DNA from: a gamma proteobacterium endosymbiont of Lamellibrachia anaximandri
Lineage (GTDB): Bacteria > Pseudomonadota > Gammaproteobacteria > Chromatiales > Chromatiaceae
Direction: 5' to 3'
NCBI GenBank assembly: GCA_016756835.1
Contig: JAESPE010000003.1
Location: forward strand, 1 to 64,000
Length of the DNA: 64,000 nt
A program made the position numbers and the translations under genes. Below the pieces are notes generated by a model, which had not been told where the DNA came from, made no database searches, and worked only from the letters and a program-made list of their open reading frames with translations. Below, in pieces: positions 1-10,600 of this stretch (positions are counted from its first letter, which is position 1; each line of letters starts with the position of its first letter).

Positions 1-113
1 CTCGGATGCCTACTTTGCTTCCCCTCTGGCGCAAGGCACGCCGGGTAAGCAGTGCGGCCTCGCGGCTACCGGGGACTACCAGCCTTCGCTTCGCTCTCCA
101 TGGCTGGCAGCGA

Positions 114-863
114 ATGAAAAAGCGCGAATTTACCCGACTGCTTGCGGCAGCAGTTATTCTGACAGTACTTGCATCGAGTGCTCAAGGTGATTGGAAAAGT
201 ATCTTTAAGCAGTTCGTCGAGAGCGACAATATTGAAACTGCTACGCAATCGGTGCTGAGCAACAGTGACATGGTGTCCGGATTGAAAGAGGCGCTTGCCA
301 ATGGCGTCGAGACCGCGATCAATCGATTGGGTAAGACGGATGGGTTTTTAGCTGACGAACTGGTGCGCATTGCCATGCCTGATTCTTTAAAGACGATTGA
401 ATCGATTGCCCGTAAGACAGGGCAGGGGCACTATGTCGACGAGTTTGTCACAACCCTGAATCGGGCAGCAGAACAGGCTGTGCCGGAGGCGTCGGCAATT
501 CTGGGTGATTCCATTCGTGAGTTGAGCGTCGCTGATGCCAAATCCATTTTGAATGGATCAGACGATGCCGCAACGCAATATTTTCGCAAGAGCAGTGAAG
601 CGCAATTGGAGGAGAAATTTCGTCCAATTGTAGAACGGGCCACGAATAGCGCTGGTGTCACTTCGGCCTATAAATCGCTGTTGGGCCAGGCGGGCGGAAT
701 GTTCGGTGGTTTTTTCAATACCGACTCGCTTGATCTTGACCGGTATGTCACCGACCGGACCATGGACGGCCTGTTCAAATATATCGCCATACAGGAGAAA
801 CAGATCCGGGAAAACCCAGCAGCCAGAACCACTGATCTGCTGAAAAAAGTGTTTTCCGAATAA
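114..863 (+). CDS. DUF4197 domain-containing secreted protein
   Basis: ORF 6..863; likely start at 114 (MKKREFTRLLAAAVILTVLASSAQG signal peptide); body resembles the DUF4197 family (LKEALANGVETAINRLGKTDGFLADELVRIAMP). Confidence 0.75.
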   Translation: MKKREFTRLLAAAVILTVLASSAQGDWKSIFKQFVESDNIETATQSVLSNSDMVSGLKEALANGVETAINRLGKTDGFLADELVRIAMPDSLKTIESIARKTGQGHYVDEFVTTLNRAAEQAVPEASAILGDSIRELSVADAKSILNGSDDAATQYFRKSSEAQLEEKFRPIVERATNSAGVTSAYKSLLGQAGGMFGGFFNTDSLDLDRYVTDRTMDGLFKYIAIQEKQIRENPAARTTDLLKKVFSE

Positions 864-890
864 AATTATTGGAATCACTGATTCATTGCT

Positions 891-968
891 TGTAGGAGTC
901 CCGCTTCGGCGCAAATCGGCGTTATGACGCTGTCCCGCACCTCATCGTCGCGAGGCGCGGCTCCTACA
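891..968. repeat. GTAGGAGC-type imperfect inverted repeat
   Basis: TGTAGGAG at 891 and CTCCTACA ending at 968 flank an intergenic segment; related copies near 4129 and 55662. Confidence 0.6.
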
Positions 969-987
969 GGAAAAGCGGGTTTCCGCT

Positions 988-1413
988 TTGGATCAGAATC
1001 CATGCTATGTTGAACTCATGGAAAACCTCACCCGCTATCGAAAGCACTCAGATCAAGCCGTCACAGCGGTTCAACTGGACTTGGATACCATCGGCTTCGT
1101 CTACCAAAAGTGGGGTGCCGAACAGCGCTGCAAACAGGGCGACTGGCTGGTGGACAACAATGGTGATACCTACACCATCGACACCGCTGTATTTGCCCGC
1201 ACCTACAGAAAGGTGGCGCCAGGGCGCTTCGTAAAAACCACCGCAGTGTGGGCGCAGCAGGCAGATCATGATGGCAGCATCAAAACCATTGAGGGTGAAT
1301 CCCACTATAGCACCGGGGATTATCTCGTCTTTAATAATGAAGACGGCACCGATGGTTATTGCATGTCGGCTGACAGCTTTCATGCAATGTATGAGATGGA
1401 TTCTCCCGCCTGA
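988..1413 (+). CDS. hypothetical protein
   Basis: 141-aa ORF without competing reading frame; no family recognised. True start may be the ATG at 1018. Confidence 0.55.
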   Translation: MDQNPCYVELMENLTRYRKHSDQAVTAVQLDLDTIGFVYQKWGAEQRCKQGDWLVDNNGDTYTIDTAVFARTYRKVAPGRFVKTTAVWAQQADHDGSIKTIEGESHYSTGDYLVFNNEDGTDGYCMSADSFHAMYEMDSPA

Positions 1414-1464
1414 GTTTCTTCAGAGCGTTTTGAGAGCGTTGTTCTCAAATGCTCTAGATTCTTG

Positions 1465-2121
1465 TCACAGTGCATTCTCATGATTTACTGCCCAAACTGC
1501 GGCTTCTACCCGGGTTTTCAAACCGAGTTTCTTTAACAGATTTTTAACATGAACCTTGACGGTGGCCTCGGCAATGTTGAGCTTACGCGCGATTATTTTG
1601 TTGCTTTCACCGTTACGTACGTGAAGCAGGATCTCTCGTTCACGCTCAGTCAGCTTGCTTACACTTTGCTGCAGTTTGTTCTGCCCTTCGGCTTGCATTG
1701 CACGAGCCAGGCATTCGGCGATGTTCGGTGACATGATGATCCGCCCCTCCGCCACTTCCCGAAACTTGACCAGGAGCTCTGCCGGGTCCATGTCTTTGAG
1801 CAGATAACCATCGGCACCGCTGCGCAGCGCAGTGACCACATCCTCTTCCGCATCGGATACAGTAAGGATGACCACCCGTGTTTCAAGATCCAACTGTTTT
1901 AGTGCAACCAGGGTTTCCAGCCCGTTTATTCCAGGCATGTTGAGATCCAGTAGTACCAAGTCAGGGTTGAGTTTCTCTACCAGAGCGAGTCCTTCGGTAC
2001 CGTCATCCGCTTCACCGACAATCGTGATGTCAGGGCTGAGATCAGCAAGCTGTTGCAGACCTTTGCGTAATAACGGATGGTCGTCGATCACTACAACCCG
2101 TTGAATTTTCGGCTCACTCAT
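1465..2121 (-). CDS. narL: NarL-family nitrate/nitrite response regulator
   Basis: REC domain ([26 protein letters not shown]) plus LuxR-type HTH (LTEREREILLHVRNGESNKIIARKLNIAEATVKVHVKNLLKKL); 4-nt overlap with narX. Confidence 0.92.
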   Translation of the reverse strand: MSEPKIQRVVVIDDHPLLRKGLQQLADLSPDITIVGEADDGTEGLALVEKLNPDLVLLDLNMPGINGLETLVALKQLDLETRVVILTVSDAEEDVVTALRSGADGYLLKDMDPAELLVKFREVAEGRIIMSPNIAECLARAMQAEGQNKLQQSVSKLTEREREILLHVRNGESNKIIARKLNIAEATVKVHVKNLLKKLGLKTRVEAAVWAVNHENAL

Positions 2122-4022
2122 GATGCTGCTTGCTCCTGAATTGTCTTCAGATTTGGCTTTGTGCCACCGGGTTTGAATTTGAGCAAGACACAGGTCCCAC
2201 CTTCCAGACGGTTTTCAATCTGTAGTTCGCCATTAAGGGAGTTGGCGCGTTCGTGCATAATTGCCAGACCATAATGGTGTGTGCGTGCGGTTTTTTCCTG
2301 TATGCCCATGCCATTGTCTTCGATGCGGACCTGTACTTGGCTATTCTTCAATGGTTGGATAGTCACCGTTGCTTGAGTTGCCTGGGCATGGTGTACCAGG
2401 TTGGCCAGAGATTCCCGTACGATCTGTAAGAGATGGATCTCTTCATTGACACTGAGGGGTAGTGTTAATTGATTATCCAACTGGATCTCGACCTCGCTCC
2501 GTGCTTTGAACTCGGAGATGGTTTCAGACAACGCAGATGCCAGGCCGCGGCCATTCATCTGTAAGCGGAAGGTGGTCAGTAACTCGCGTAGTTGACGATA
2601 GGCTGCATCCAGACCATCTTTCAGCTCATTCTGAACCTCGTCAATTTGTTGCTCGTCGGCCCCGGATTCTCGCAATATGGTCAAGCGTGTAACCTGGATC
2701 TTGAGGTAAGAGAGAGACTGGGCCAGTGAGTCATGGAGGTCCCGTGCGATTGCACTGCGTTCGTCAAGCAGTGCCAGGCGGCGGTGTTGGGTAACCCGGC
2801 GGGTAACACCGATAGAGATGCCGATATGTTTACTCAGAGTTTCCAATAGCCTGATTTGCCAAGGCTGTAAAGAGTCCTCTTTCGGTTGTACCACCAGAAG
2901 GACGCCGTAATGATTTTCCTGATCGCGTACCGGAATCGATAGTACTTTACCGGGGCCACCATGTTCGGTGCTGTTGATCTGCCGGGTCTTACCATCTCCC
3001 AAGCAGATGTCACATGCCTGATTTTTGCACATGGGAGGAGTTGTACCGCTGCCGGCAAGCGCATGAACCTTATTTTTCTCCTCATCGATAAGACAAAGCG
3101 TGATGCCTTCACACTCAATCACACCACCGATCTCCTCCAACAGTTCCAGGTAGGTGGTTTCTGAAACCGCCGCTTTTGTCAGGCGTTGAGAAGCATCATA
3201 AAGCAGTTCCAATGAGCGGTTACGGCGGGTTAGCTCTTCGGTTTTTTCCATAACCCGTCTCTCCAGATGACCATACATCTTGGAGATCTCTTCGGTCATG
3301 GTATTGAAAGCCTGTCCCAGCCGTCCCAACTCATCGGATCCGGTATGTCCCACTCTAACGTTGAAATCACCTTGCCCCGCACGTTCTGCGGATTTTAGCA
3401 GGTCGTGTAGTGGACTGAGTACGTCCGTATGCAGGAGATAAAGCGTGATGGCAGCGACCAGCAGGATCAGCATCAGGCTGATGCTATGCATCAGTCCAAG
3501 TAGATGGATGCTTGACTCGGCATCTTCTTCGAGTAGTCGTACCATTCGATCGATATCGACGACGAAACTGTCTACTGTGGAACGGTAGACATGAGAGGTC
3601 TGCTGGAGGCTGATCTTTGAAGCAGGTTGATTAATCTGGTGAACATACTCCTTAATCAAAGGACGTACAGTTTGTGCCCAGTCTTTTTTGATCTGAATGT
3701 ACGACTGTTGAAGTGATGCGCGATGGGTGCCTGACACCACCTCTGTCAGCTTTGGGCTGTTGAGTCGCTGCTCAAACCCTTGTACCAGCGATGAGATCTC
3801 ATCGGTCAGGTGAGCCCCGGACTTGTGATTGGCTTCCAGTGTGGCCACCAAGCGATAGGACTGCATACGCAGGCTGCCCGCCATATTCACTGCTCCAGCC
3901 TCACCATGGGTTGCACGAGCAACATACACCGTGCCTGCCATAGCGGCTACCGCAAGTACAGTGATAACGCCCATTGCCGAGCCGGCACGCAGCAGGAGAG
4001 AGCCGTTCAAAAAACTGAACAT
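2118..4022 (-). CDS. narX: NarX-type nitrate/nitrite sensor histidine kinase
   Basis: P-box-like VNMAGSLRMQSYRL, HAMP, GAF-like region, HPK7-type H-box (ERSAIARDLHDSLAQSLSYLK) and HATPase; next to narL and the nar operon. Confidence 0.92.
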   Translation of the reverse strand: MFSFLNGSLLLRAGSAMGVITVLAVAAMAGTVYVARATHGEAGAVNMAGSLRMQSYRLVATLEANHKSGAHLTDEISSLVQGFEQRLNSPKLTEVVSGTHRASLQQSYIQIKKDWAQTVRPLIKEYVHQINQPASKISLQQTSHVYRSTVDSFVVDIDRMVRLLEEDAESSIHLLGLMHSISLMLILLVAAITLYLLHTDVLSPLHDLLKSAERAGQGDFNVRVGHTGSDELGRLGQAFNTMTEEISKMYGHLERRVMEKTEELTRRNRSLELLYDASQRLTKAAVSETTYLELLEEIGGVIECEGITLCLIDEEKNKVHALAGSGTTPPMCKNQACDICLGDGKTRQINSTEHGGPGKVLSIPVRDQENHYGVLLVVQPKEDSLQPWQIRLLETLSKHIGISIGVTRRVTQHRRLALLDERSAIARDLHDSLAQSLSYLKIQVTRLTILRESGADEQQIDEVQNELKDGLDAAYRQLRELLTTFRLQMNGRGLASALSETISEFKARSEVEIQLDNQLTLPLSVNEEIHLLQIVRESLANLVHHAQATQATVTIQPLKNSQVQVRIEDNGMGIQEKTARTHHYGLAIMHERANSLNGELQIENRLEGGTCVLLKFKPGGTKPNLKTIQEQAAS

Positions 4023-4293
4023 GGGTGACCTCGTTGATGGTGATATGCGGCCAGCAGGAAATTCTCTGTCTGGATAACGCCTTATGTCACACTTTAATCT
4101 GATTCACTATGAAAATCCTGATTGTTGAGTAGGAGCGATCCCTCGCGATTCCTTCTAGGTGATTGTGCATAACTCGCAAACTTTATGGTGTTAATCCTTC
4201 TGCGCTACCACCACATTCACCAAATCATCAATCCTCTCCAAAATACAAAAAATAGACTTATTCAACAAACTGTTATTGGGAGTAGGGGAGCTA

Positions 4294-4311
4294 CCACTAA
4301 AGTATTAGTGG
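4294..4311. promoter_or_regulatory. candidate NarL-type inverted repeat upstream of narK1
   Basis: CCACTAA-AGTA-TTAGTGG perfect 7-bp inverted repeat; contains TACCACT (4292-4298), matching the TACYNMT heptamer. Confidence 0.4.
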
Positions 4312-4333
4312 CGTGATAACGACTGACTGCCGC

Positions 4334-4347
4334 TTGATCCTGATCAA
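4334..4347. promoter_or_regulatory. FNR-type box upstream of narK1
   Basis: TTGATCCTGATCAA matches TTGATNNNNATCAA; a -10-like TATTTT at 4371-4376 puts the box near -42. Confidence 0.75.
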
Positions 4348-4409
4348 TAGCATGCTGGCTTTAGTTGCCGTATTTTTGCCCCACGGAAACCGTAATACGA
4401 GGAGCGAAT

Positions 4410-5843
4410 ATGGCCAGCAACAGACGAATGCAACTCTCTGTTCTCACCATGAATACTTTTGCATTCACCGCCTGCTTTGCAGTGTGGGTGATGTTTTCCA
4501 TTATCGGGATCCCGATCAAAGAGCTGCTGGCGCTGAATGAGACCCAATTCGGTATCCTGATTGCCACGCCAATTCTTACGGGTTCGGTGATGCGTCTGCC
4601 GGTGGGGATCTGGACCGACAGATATGGCGGCCGAATCGTCTATTTCATTCTGATGCTATGTACCATCCTGCCCCTCTATCTGATTGGTGAGGCGACCCAA
4701 TATTGGCAGTTCCTGTTGCTGGGGCTGTTCGTTGGTATTGCCGGTGCCTCCTTCTCGGTGGGTATCGCCTACACTGCCCGCTGGTTCAGTAAAGAGAAAC
4801 AGGGTTTTGCGATGGGCATCTTTGGTGCCGGGAATGCCGGTGCCGCGCTGACCAAGTTCGTCGCCCCGTCTATCGTTGTCGCCTATGGTTGGGAGACGGT
4901 GCCACAGGTCTATGCCGTTGCCATGTTTGTGACGGTGGTGCTGTTCTGGATGTTCACCTATGAGAAGCCTGAACACAGGGTGGGCTCACATGTCACGCTG
5001 CACGACCAACTGGCTCTTCTGAAAGATCCACGTATCTGGAAGTACATGCAGTACTATTCACTGGTGTTCGGTGGATTTGTTGGCCTCTCGCTGTGGATGA
5101 CCAAGTATTACATCGCCGAGTACGGCTTCGATCTGACCACCGCTGCACTGCTGGCTGCTGTCTTCGTGCTGCCCTCCGGTGTGATCCGGGCGCTTGGTGG
5201 CTGGTTCTCCGACAAGTTCGGCGCATATAAGGTGACTTGGTGGGTGATGTGGATCTCCTGGGTTTGCCTCTTCGTGATGTCCTACCCGCAGACCGAGATG
5301 GTGATCAAGACCATCAACGGAGATATGAGCGTCGGTATCGGTCTTAATGTTTGGGCGTTTACCTCGCTGCTGTTTGTGGTCGGCATCGCCTGGGGTTTTG
5401 GCAAGGCCTCGGTCTTCAAATTCCTCTCTGATGAGTATCCCGACAACATCGGTGTCGCCTCCGGCATCGTTGGTCTGGCCGGTGGTATGGGCGGTTTTCT
5501 GCTGCCGATCATGTTCGGAACCCTGATCGATCTTACCGGTGTCAACAGTGTGGTCTTCATGCTGCTCTACGGCGCCACCAGTGTCTCCCTGATCTGGATG
5601 CACTACACCTTTGCCAGGGAGCACCAGGAGAAAGACCAGCGGATTGCCAAGGATCATGCCTACGACCAGTATGCCCGTATGCATGAGAACCCGGATGAGT
5701 ATGTTGCTGCTCGTGCCGCGGTCGAGCAGGCCGATCTGCTGGAGGAGTTGATCGAAAAATACACCGCCGCTCGCGTCAAGGCGGAAGCGGAGGCACAAAA
5801 GATCCGCGATGGCCAGCCTAAGAACGCCGACTGTCTCGAATAG
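4410..5843 (+). CDS. narK1: NarK1-type nitrate/nitrite MFS transporter
   Basis: MFS with 12 predicted TM helices; start at 4410 (MASNRRMQLSVLTMNTFAFTACFAVWVMFS) after GAGGAGCG; upstream of narK2-narG. Confidence 0.88.
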   Translation: MASNRRMQLSVLTMNTFAFTACFAVWVMFSIIGIPIKELLALNETQFGILIATPILTGSVMRLPVGIWTDRYGGRIVYFILMLCTILPLYLIGEATQYWQFLLLGLFVGIAGASFSVGIAYTARWFSKEKQGFAMGIFGAGNAGAALTKFVAPSIVVAYGWETVPQVYAVAMFVTVVLFWMFTYEKPEHRVGSHVTLHDQLALLKDPRIWKYMQYYSLVFGGFVGLSLWMTKYYIAEYGFDLTTAALLAAVFVLPSGVIRALGGWFSDKFGAYKVTWWVMWISWVCLFVMSYPQTEMVIKTINGDMSVGIGLNVWAFTSLLFVVGIAWGFGKASVFKFLSDEYPDNIGVASGIVGLAGGMGGFLLPIMFGTLIDLTGVNSVVFMLLYGATSVSLIWMHYTFAREHQEKDQRIAKDHAYDQYARMHENPDEYVAARAAVEQADLLEELIEKYTAARVKAEAEAQKIRDGQPKNADCLE

Positions 5844-5888
5844 ATCTCTGGAACAAATGCACTGTTTTTTATTACTTAGGAGTAGATA

Positions 5889-7493
5889 ATGTCTGATATA
5901 AAAAACTGGAATCCGGAGGACTCAGAGTTTTGGGAGTCCACCGGTAAATCGATTGCAAACCGAAATCTGTGGATTTCGATACCCAGCCTGCTCAGTGGCT
6001 TTGCCGTCTGGCTCTACTGGGGCATCATCACCGTACAGATGCTCAACCTGGGCTTCCCTTTCGAGAAGGCGGAGTTGTTTACCCTGGCGGCCATCGCTGG
6101 CCTGACGGGCGCTACCCTGCGTATCCCTTCGAGTTTCTTTATCCGCATCGCGGGTGGCCGGAATACCATCTTCTTCACCACCGCGCTGCTGATGCTGCCG
6201 GCACTCGGTGCCGGCTTTGCCCTGCAGGATCCGGACACACCGCTGTGGGTGTTCCAGATACTGGCATTCCTCTCCGGCTTGGGTGGCGGTAACTTCGCCT
6301 CCTCAATGTCCAACATCAGCTTCTTCTTTCCGAAGCGGATGCAGGGTCTGGCGCTGGGCCTGAATGCGGGACTGGGTAATGCGGGTGTGACCACCATGCA
6401 GATTCTGATTCCCCTGGTGATGACCTTCGGCATCTTCGGCGGTGAGCCGATGATCCTGCAGAACACCTCCGGCACCCTGATCGGGAAGATCCCCGCCGGT
6501 TCAGAAACCTATATCCACAATGCCGGTTTTGTCTGGTTGCTGCTGTTGATTCCGCTGGCCTTTGCCGGTTGGTTTGGCATGAACAATCTCCGTACAGAAG
6601 AGGTCAGCCCGCACATCGGTTCGCCGCTCGGTGCCATGTCGAAGATCACCGGTATGCTGCTGATTGCCTTCTTCACCGCTGCGATTGGCCTCTACATCAT
6701 CCTGCCCGCTCCCACCGGATTGGGCGCGCCTGGTTGGGCCAAGTGGCCGGTTATCGCCGGTATCCTGTTAGGCACCGTCATGCTGATGAAGCTGATCCCC
6801 GGTGACATCAAGCCCAATCTTAAGCGTCAGTTCAAGATCTTCGGCAACAAACACACTTGGGTGATGAGTATCATCTACACAATGACCTTCGGCAGCTTCA
6901 TTGGCTACTCCGCCGGTTTTGCCCTGGCAATCAAAGTGGTGTTCGGTTATCAGCATCTGATGGTCGATGGTGTGATGAGTCATGATCTTGCCAACCCCAA
7001 TGGTCCATCAGCACTGATGTACGCCTGGATGGGGCCTTTCATCGGCGCACTGATTCGTCCGGTGGGTGGTTGGATCGCCGACAAGATGGGTGGCGCAAAA
7101 GTGACACAGCTCGTTGCCATCGTGATGATCGCTTCTGCCTTGGGTGTTGCCTACTTCCTCAAGCAGGCTTATGTCTCTGCCACCCCGGAAGAGTTCTTCA
7201 TGCCTTTCCTTCTGCTTTTTCTGGTGTTGTTCGCAGCCACCGGCATTGGTAACGGCTCCACCTTCCGCACCATCGCCATGGTGTTCCCCAAGGAGCAGGC
7301 GGGTCCGGCCCTGGGTTGGACCTCGGCAGTGGCCGCCTATGGTGCTTTCATCATCCCGAAGGTGTTTGGTGAGCAGATCAAGCTGGCAACTCCTGAAGTC
7401 GCACTTTATGGATTTGCCGTCTTCTATACGGTCTGCCTGGTATTGAACTGGTGGTACTACCTGGGCCCCAAGGCTGAGATCAAGAATCCCTGA
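5889..7493 (+). CDS. narK2: NarK2-type nitrate/nitrite MFS transporter
   Basis: 534-aa MFS protein with NarK-like motifs (GLGGGNFASSMSNISFFFPKRMQGLALGLNAGLGNAGV). Confidence 0.9.
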   Translation: MSDIKNWNPEDSEFWESTGKSIANRNLWISIPSLLSGFAVWLYWGIITVQMLNLGFPFEKAELFTLAAIAGLTGATLRIPSSFFIRIAGGRNTIFFTTALLMLPALGAGFALQDPDTPLWVFQILAFLSGLGGGNFASSMSNISFFFPKRMQGLALGLNAGLGNAGVTTMQILIPLVMTFGIFGGEPMILQNTSGTLIGKIPAGSETYIHNAGFVWLLLLIPLAFAGWFGMNNLRTEEVSPHIGSPLGAMSKITGMLLIAFFTAAIGLYIILPAPTGLGAPGWAKWPVIAGILLGTVMLMKLIPGDIKPNLKRQFKIFGNKHTWVMSIIYTMTFGSFIGYSAGFALAIKVVFGYQHLMVDGVMSHDLANPNGPSALMYAWMGPFIGALIRPVGGWIADKMGGAKVTQLVAIVMIASALGVAYFLKQAYVSATPEEFFMPFLLLFLVLFAATGIGNGSTFRTIAMVFPKEQAGPALGWTSAVAAYGAFIIPKVFGEQIKLATPEVALYGFAVFYTVCLVLNWWYYLGPKAEIKNP

Positions 7494-7518
7494 ATTTTTC
7501 AGGACAGTTATGAGAACC

Positions 7519-7587
7519 GGGGCGAATCTGCTTTAACCCCACAAGGCGCCCTCTAGTTACACCCCCCCGCCTTGGTGGATTCGCCCC
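7519..7587. repeat. nested inverted repeat in narK2-narG intergenic region
   Basis: Outer arms GGGGCGAATC (7519-7528)/GATTCGCCCC (7578-7587); inner arms CCACAAGGCG/CGCCTTGGTGG. Confidence 0.75.
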
Positions 7588-7645
7588 AACTGAATAATCG
7601 GGACGCAGGAATGAAACTGATGCCTGCATCCCATAGGAGAATGCA

Positions 7646-10600
7646 ATGAGCCACTTTCTCGACCGACTCAAATACTTCAAAAAAGTGGAGAGTACCTACT
7701 CCGGCGGTCACGGCATCGTGACCAGTGAAGACCGCCAGTGGGAAGACACCTACCGTAATCGCTGGCGCCATGACAAGGTGGTACGCTCCACCCACGGTGT
7801 CAACTGCACCGGCGGCTGCTCATGGAAGATCTATGTTAAGAATGGTCTGGTTGCCTATGAGATGCAGCAGACCGACTATCCGCGCACCCGTGATGATATG
7901 CCTAACCACGAGCCTCGCGGCTGTCAGCGTGGCGCATCCTTCTCCTGGTATCTCTACAGCCCACACCGCATCAAGTACCCCTTGGTGCGTGGTCGAATGG
8001 TAGATTTGTATCGTAAAGAGAAGGCCTCAGGTAAGGATCCTGTCGCTGCCTGGGAAGCGATTCAGAGCGATCCGGAAAAGCGCAAGAAATATACTGCAGT
8101 GCGTGGTTTGGGTGGCTTTGTGCGCGCCGACTGGGAGGAGATGACCGAGATCATCGCCGCCGCCAACATCTATACGATTAAGAAGTGGGGCCCGGATCGG
8201 ATCTACGGTTTCTCGCCCATTCCCGCGATGTCGATGATTTCATACGCTGCCGGCTCACGTTATCTCTCTCTGATTGGTGGTGCCTGTGGCTCATTCTATG
8301 ACTGGTACTGCGACCTGCCGGCGGCCTCTCCTCAGGTTTGGGGTGAGCAGACCGACGTGCCGGAAGCGGCCGACTGGTACAACTCAAAATATCTGATCGT
8401 CTGCGGCGCAAACCTGCCAATGACCCGTACCCCGGATGCCCACTTCGCCATCGAGTCCCGTTACAACGGCACCAAGGTGGTCTCCATGGCGCCGGACTAC
8501 GCTGAGTATGTGAAGTTCGCCGATCTCTGGATGCCGGTCAAACAGGGCACTGACTCCGCCGCCTTCATGGCGATGGGGCATGTGGCGCTCAAAGAGTTCC
8601 ACATCAACAAGCAGGACCCCTACTTCACCGAATACACACGTAAGTATACCGATCTGCCGATGCAGATCATGCTGGAGAAAAACGGTGATCGTTACGTCTC
8701 TGGTCGCTTTCTGCGTGCCTCCGACTTCGACAAAAACATGGGTGAGACCAACAACCCTGAGTGGAAGACGGTAGTCTATGACGCCAAGAGCAATGCTTTT
8801 GTCGTGCCCAACGGCTCCGTCGGCTTTCGCTGGGGCGAAGAGGGTAAGTGGAACCTGTTGGAGAAGAGCGGCGCCGATCAGTCCGAGATTGAAGCTGAGC
8901 TGAGCTGCGTCGACAGTAAGGATGAGGTGGTTGCAGTCGACTTCCCGCATTTCACGCCTGACGAGAGCGACACCCTGACGCGCAATATCCCGGTACGCAA
9001 ACTGAAGCTGGCTTCCGGTGAAGAGGAGCTGGTCTGCTCGGTGTTCGATCTGCAGGTGGCTCAGTACGGTATTGACCGTGGTCTGGGTGACAACCTGGCG
9101 ACCTCCTACGACGACGAGAATGTGCCTTACACCCCTGCTTGGGCTGAGAAAGTCACTGGCGTCAAACGTGCTGATCTGGAACGTACCGGTCGAGAGTTTG
9201 CTCAGAACGCCTCGGACACCAAGGGTAAGTCCATGGTCATCATGGGCGCTGCGATCAACCATTGGTACCACAACGACATGGGTTATCGCAGCATCATGAA
9301 CCTGCTGCACATCTGTGGCTGTGTTGGTCAGTCCGGTGGCGGCTGGGCTCACTATGTGGGTCAGGAGAAGCTGCGTCCGCAGGCTGGCTGGGCGCCCATC
9401 GCCTTCGGTCTTGACTGGAATCGTCCACCTCGCCACATGAACAGCACCACCTATTGGTACTTCCATACCGATCAGTGGCGTTATGAGAAAGTGGACGCAG
9501 ACGATGTGTTGGGTTCTACCGCCAAGGCCAAGTATCGTGGTCATCAGATTGGTGACTACAACGTGGTCTCTCAGCGCCTGGGCTGGTTGCCCTCTGCGCC
9601 GCACTTTAACAAAAATCCGCTGGACATCGTCAAAGAGGCAGAGGCCGCTGGTGCCACCGATGAGGCTGGTGTCTCCAAGTATCTGGTCGATCAGCTGAAG
9701 AGTGGCGATACCGCCTTCGCTATTGAAGATATCGATGCGGAAGAGAACTTTCCGCGTAACCTCTTTGTCTGGCGCGCCAATCTGCTGGGTTGTTCCGCCA
9801 AGGGTCACGAGTACTTCCTCAAACACCTGGTCGGTGCGCAGAACGGTGTCATGCAAGAGGGTGTCGCAGGCAAGGATTCCAAGGAGATCAAGTGGCGTGA
9901 GGAGGCTCCAGTGGGTAAGCTGGATCTGATGGTCGACATCAACTTCCGTCTCAACTCCACCGGTGCTTACTCCGACATTATCCTGCCGACTGCAACCTGG
10001 TACGAAAAGGCAGATCTCAACACCACCGATATGCACCCCTTCGTGCATCCGTTGGGCAAGGCGGTCGATCCTGCTTTCGAGTCCAAGTCTGACTGGCAGA
10101 TCTTCCAGGCCATCGCCAAAAAGTTCTCTGAATTGTCTGAAGAGCATCTGGGTACCCAAAAAGACCTGGTCTCCCTGCCCATGCAGCACGACACCCCGAT
10201 GGCGTTGGCGCAGCCCTTTGGTGAAGTGAAGGATTGGAAAAAGGGCGAATGTGACCTGATTCCCGGCAAGACTGCACCGCTGTTCAAGGTGGTGGAGCGT
10301 GACTTCCCCAACACCTACAAAAAGTTCACCTCGGTCGGACCGCTGATGAACAAGTTGGGCAACAACATCAAGGGTATCGACTGGAATACTGACCTGGAGA
10401 TCGAGCAGCTGTGTAAGCTGAATGGTGTCATTACAGATGAAGGTATTTCCAAGGGACGGCCGCAACTGGTAGAGGATGTCGCGGTTTGCGATACTGTGTT
10501 GCAGATGGCGCCTGAGACCAATGGTGAGGTAGCGCACAAGTCGTGGTCAGCGCTCTCCAAGAAGACCGGTGTCGACCATAGCCATCTCTATGAGGGTCGG

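Noticed and set aside
5058-5798. 246-aa minus-strand ORF opposite narK1
   Set aside because: Antisense of a transmembrane coding gene; low-complexity charged translation.
8384-10537. 717-aa minus-strand ORF opposite narG
   Set aside because: Antisense shadow of a high-GC3 gene; composition is not protein-like and narG is unambiguous.
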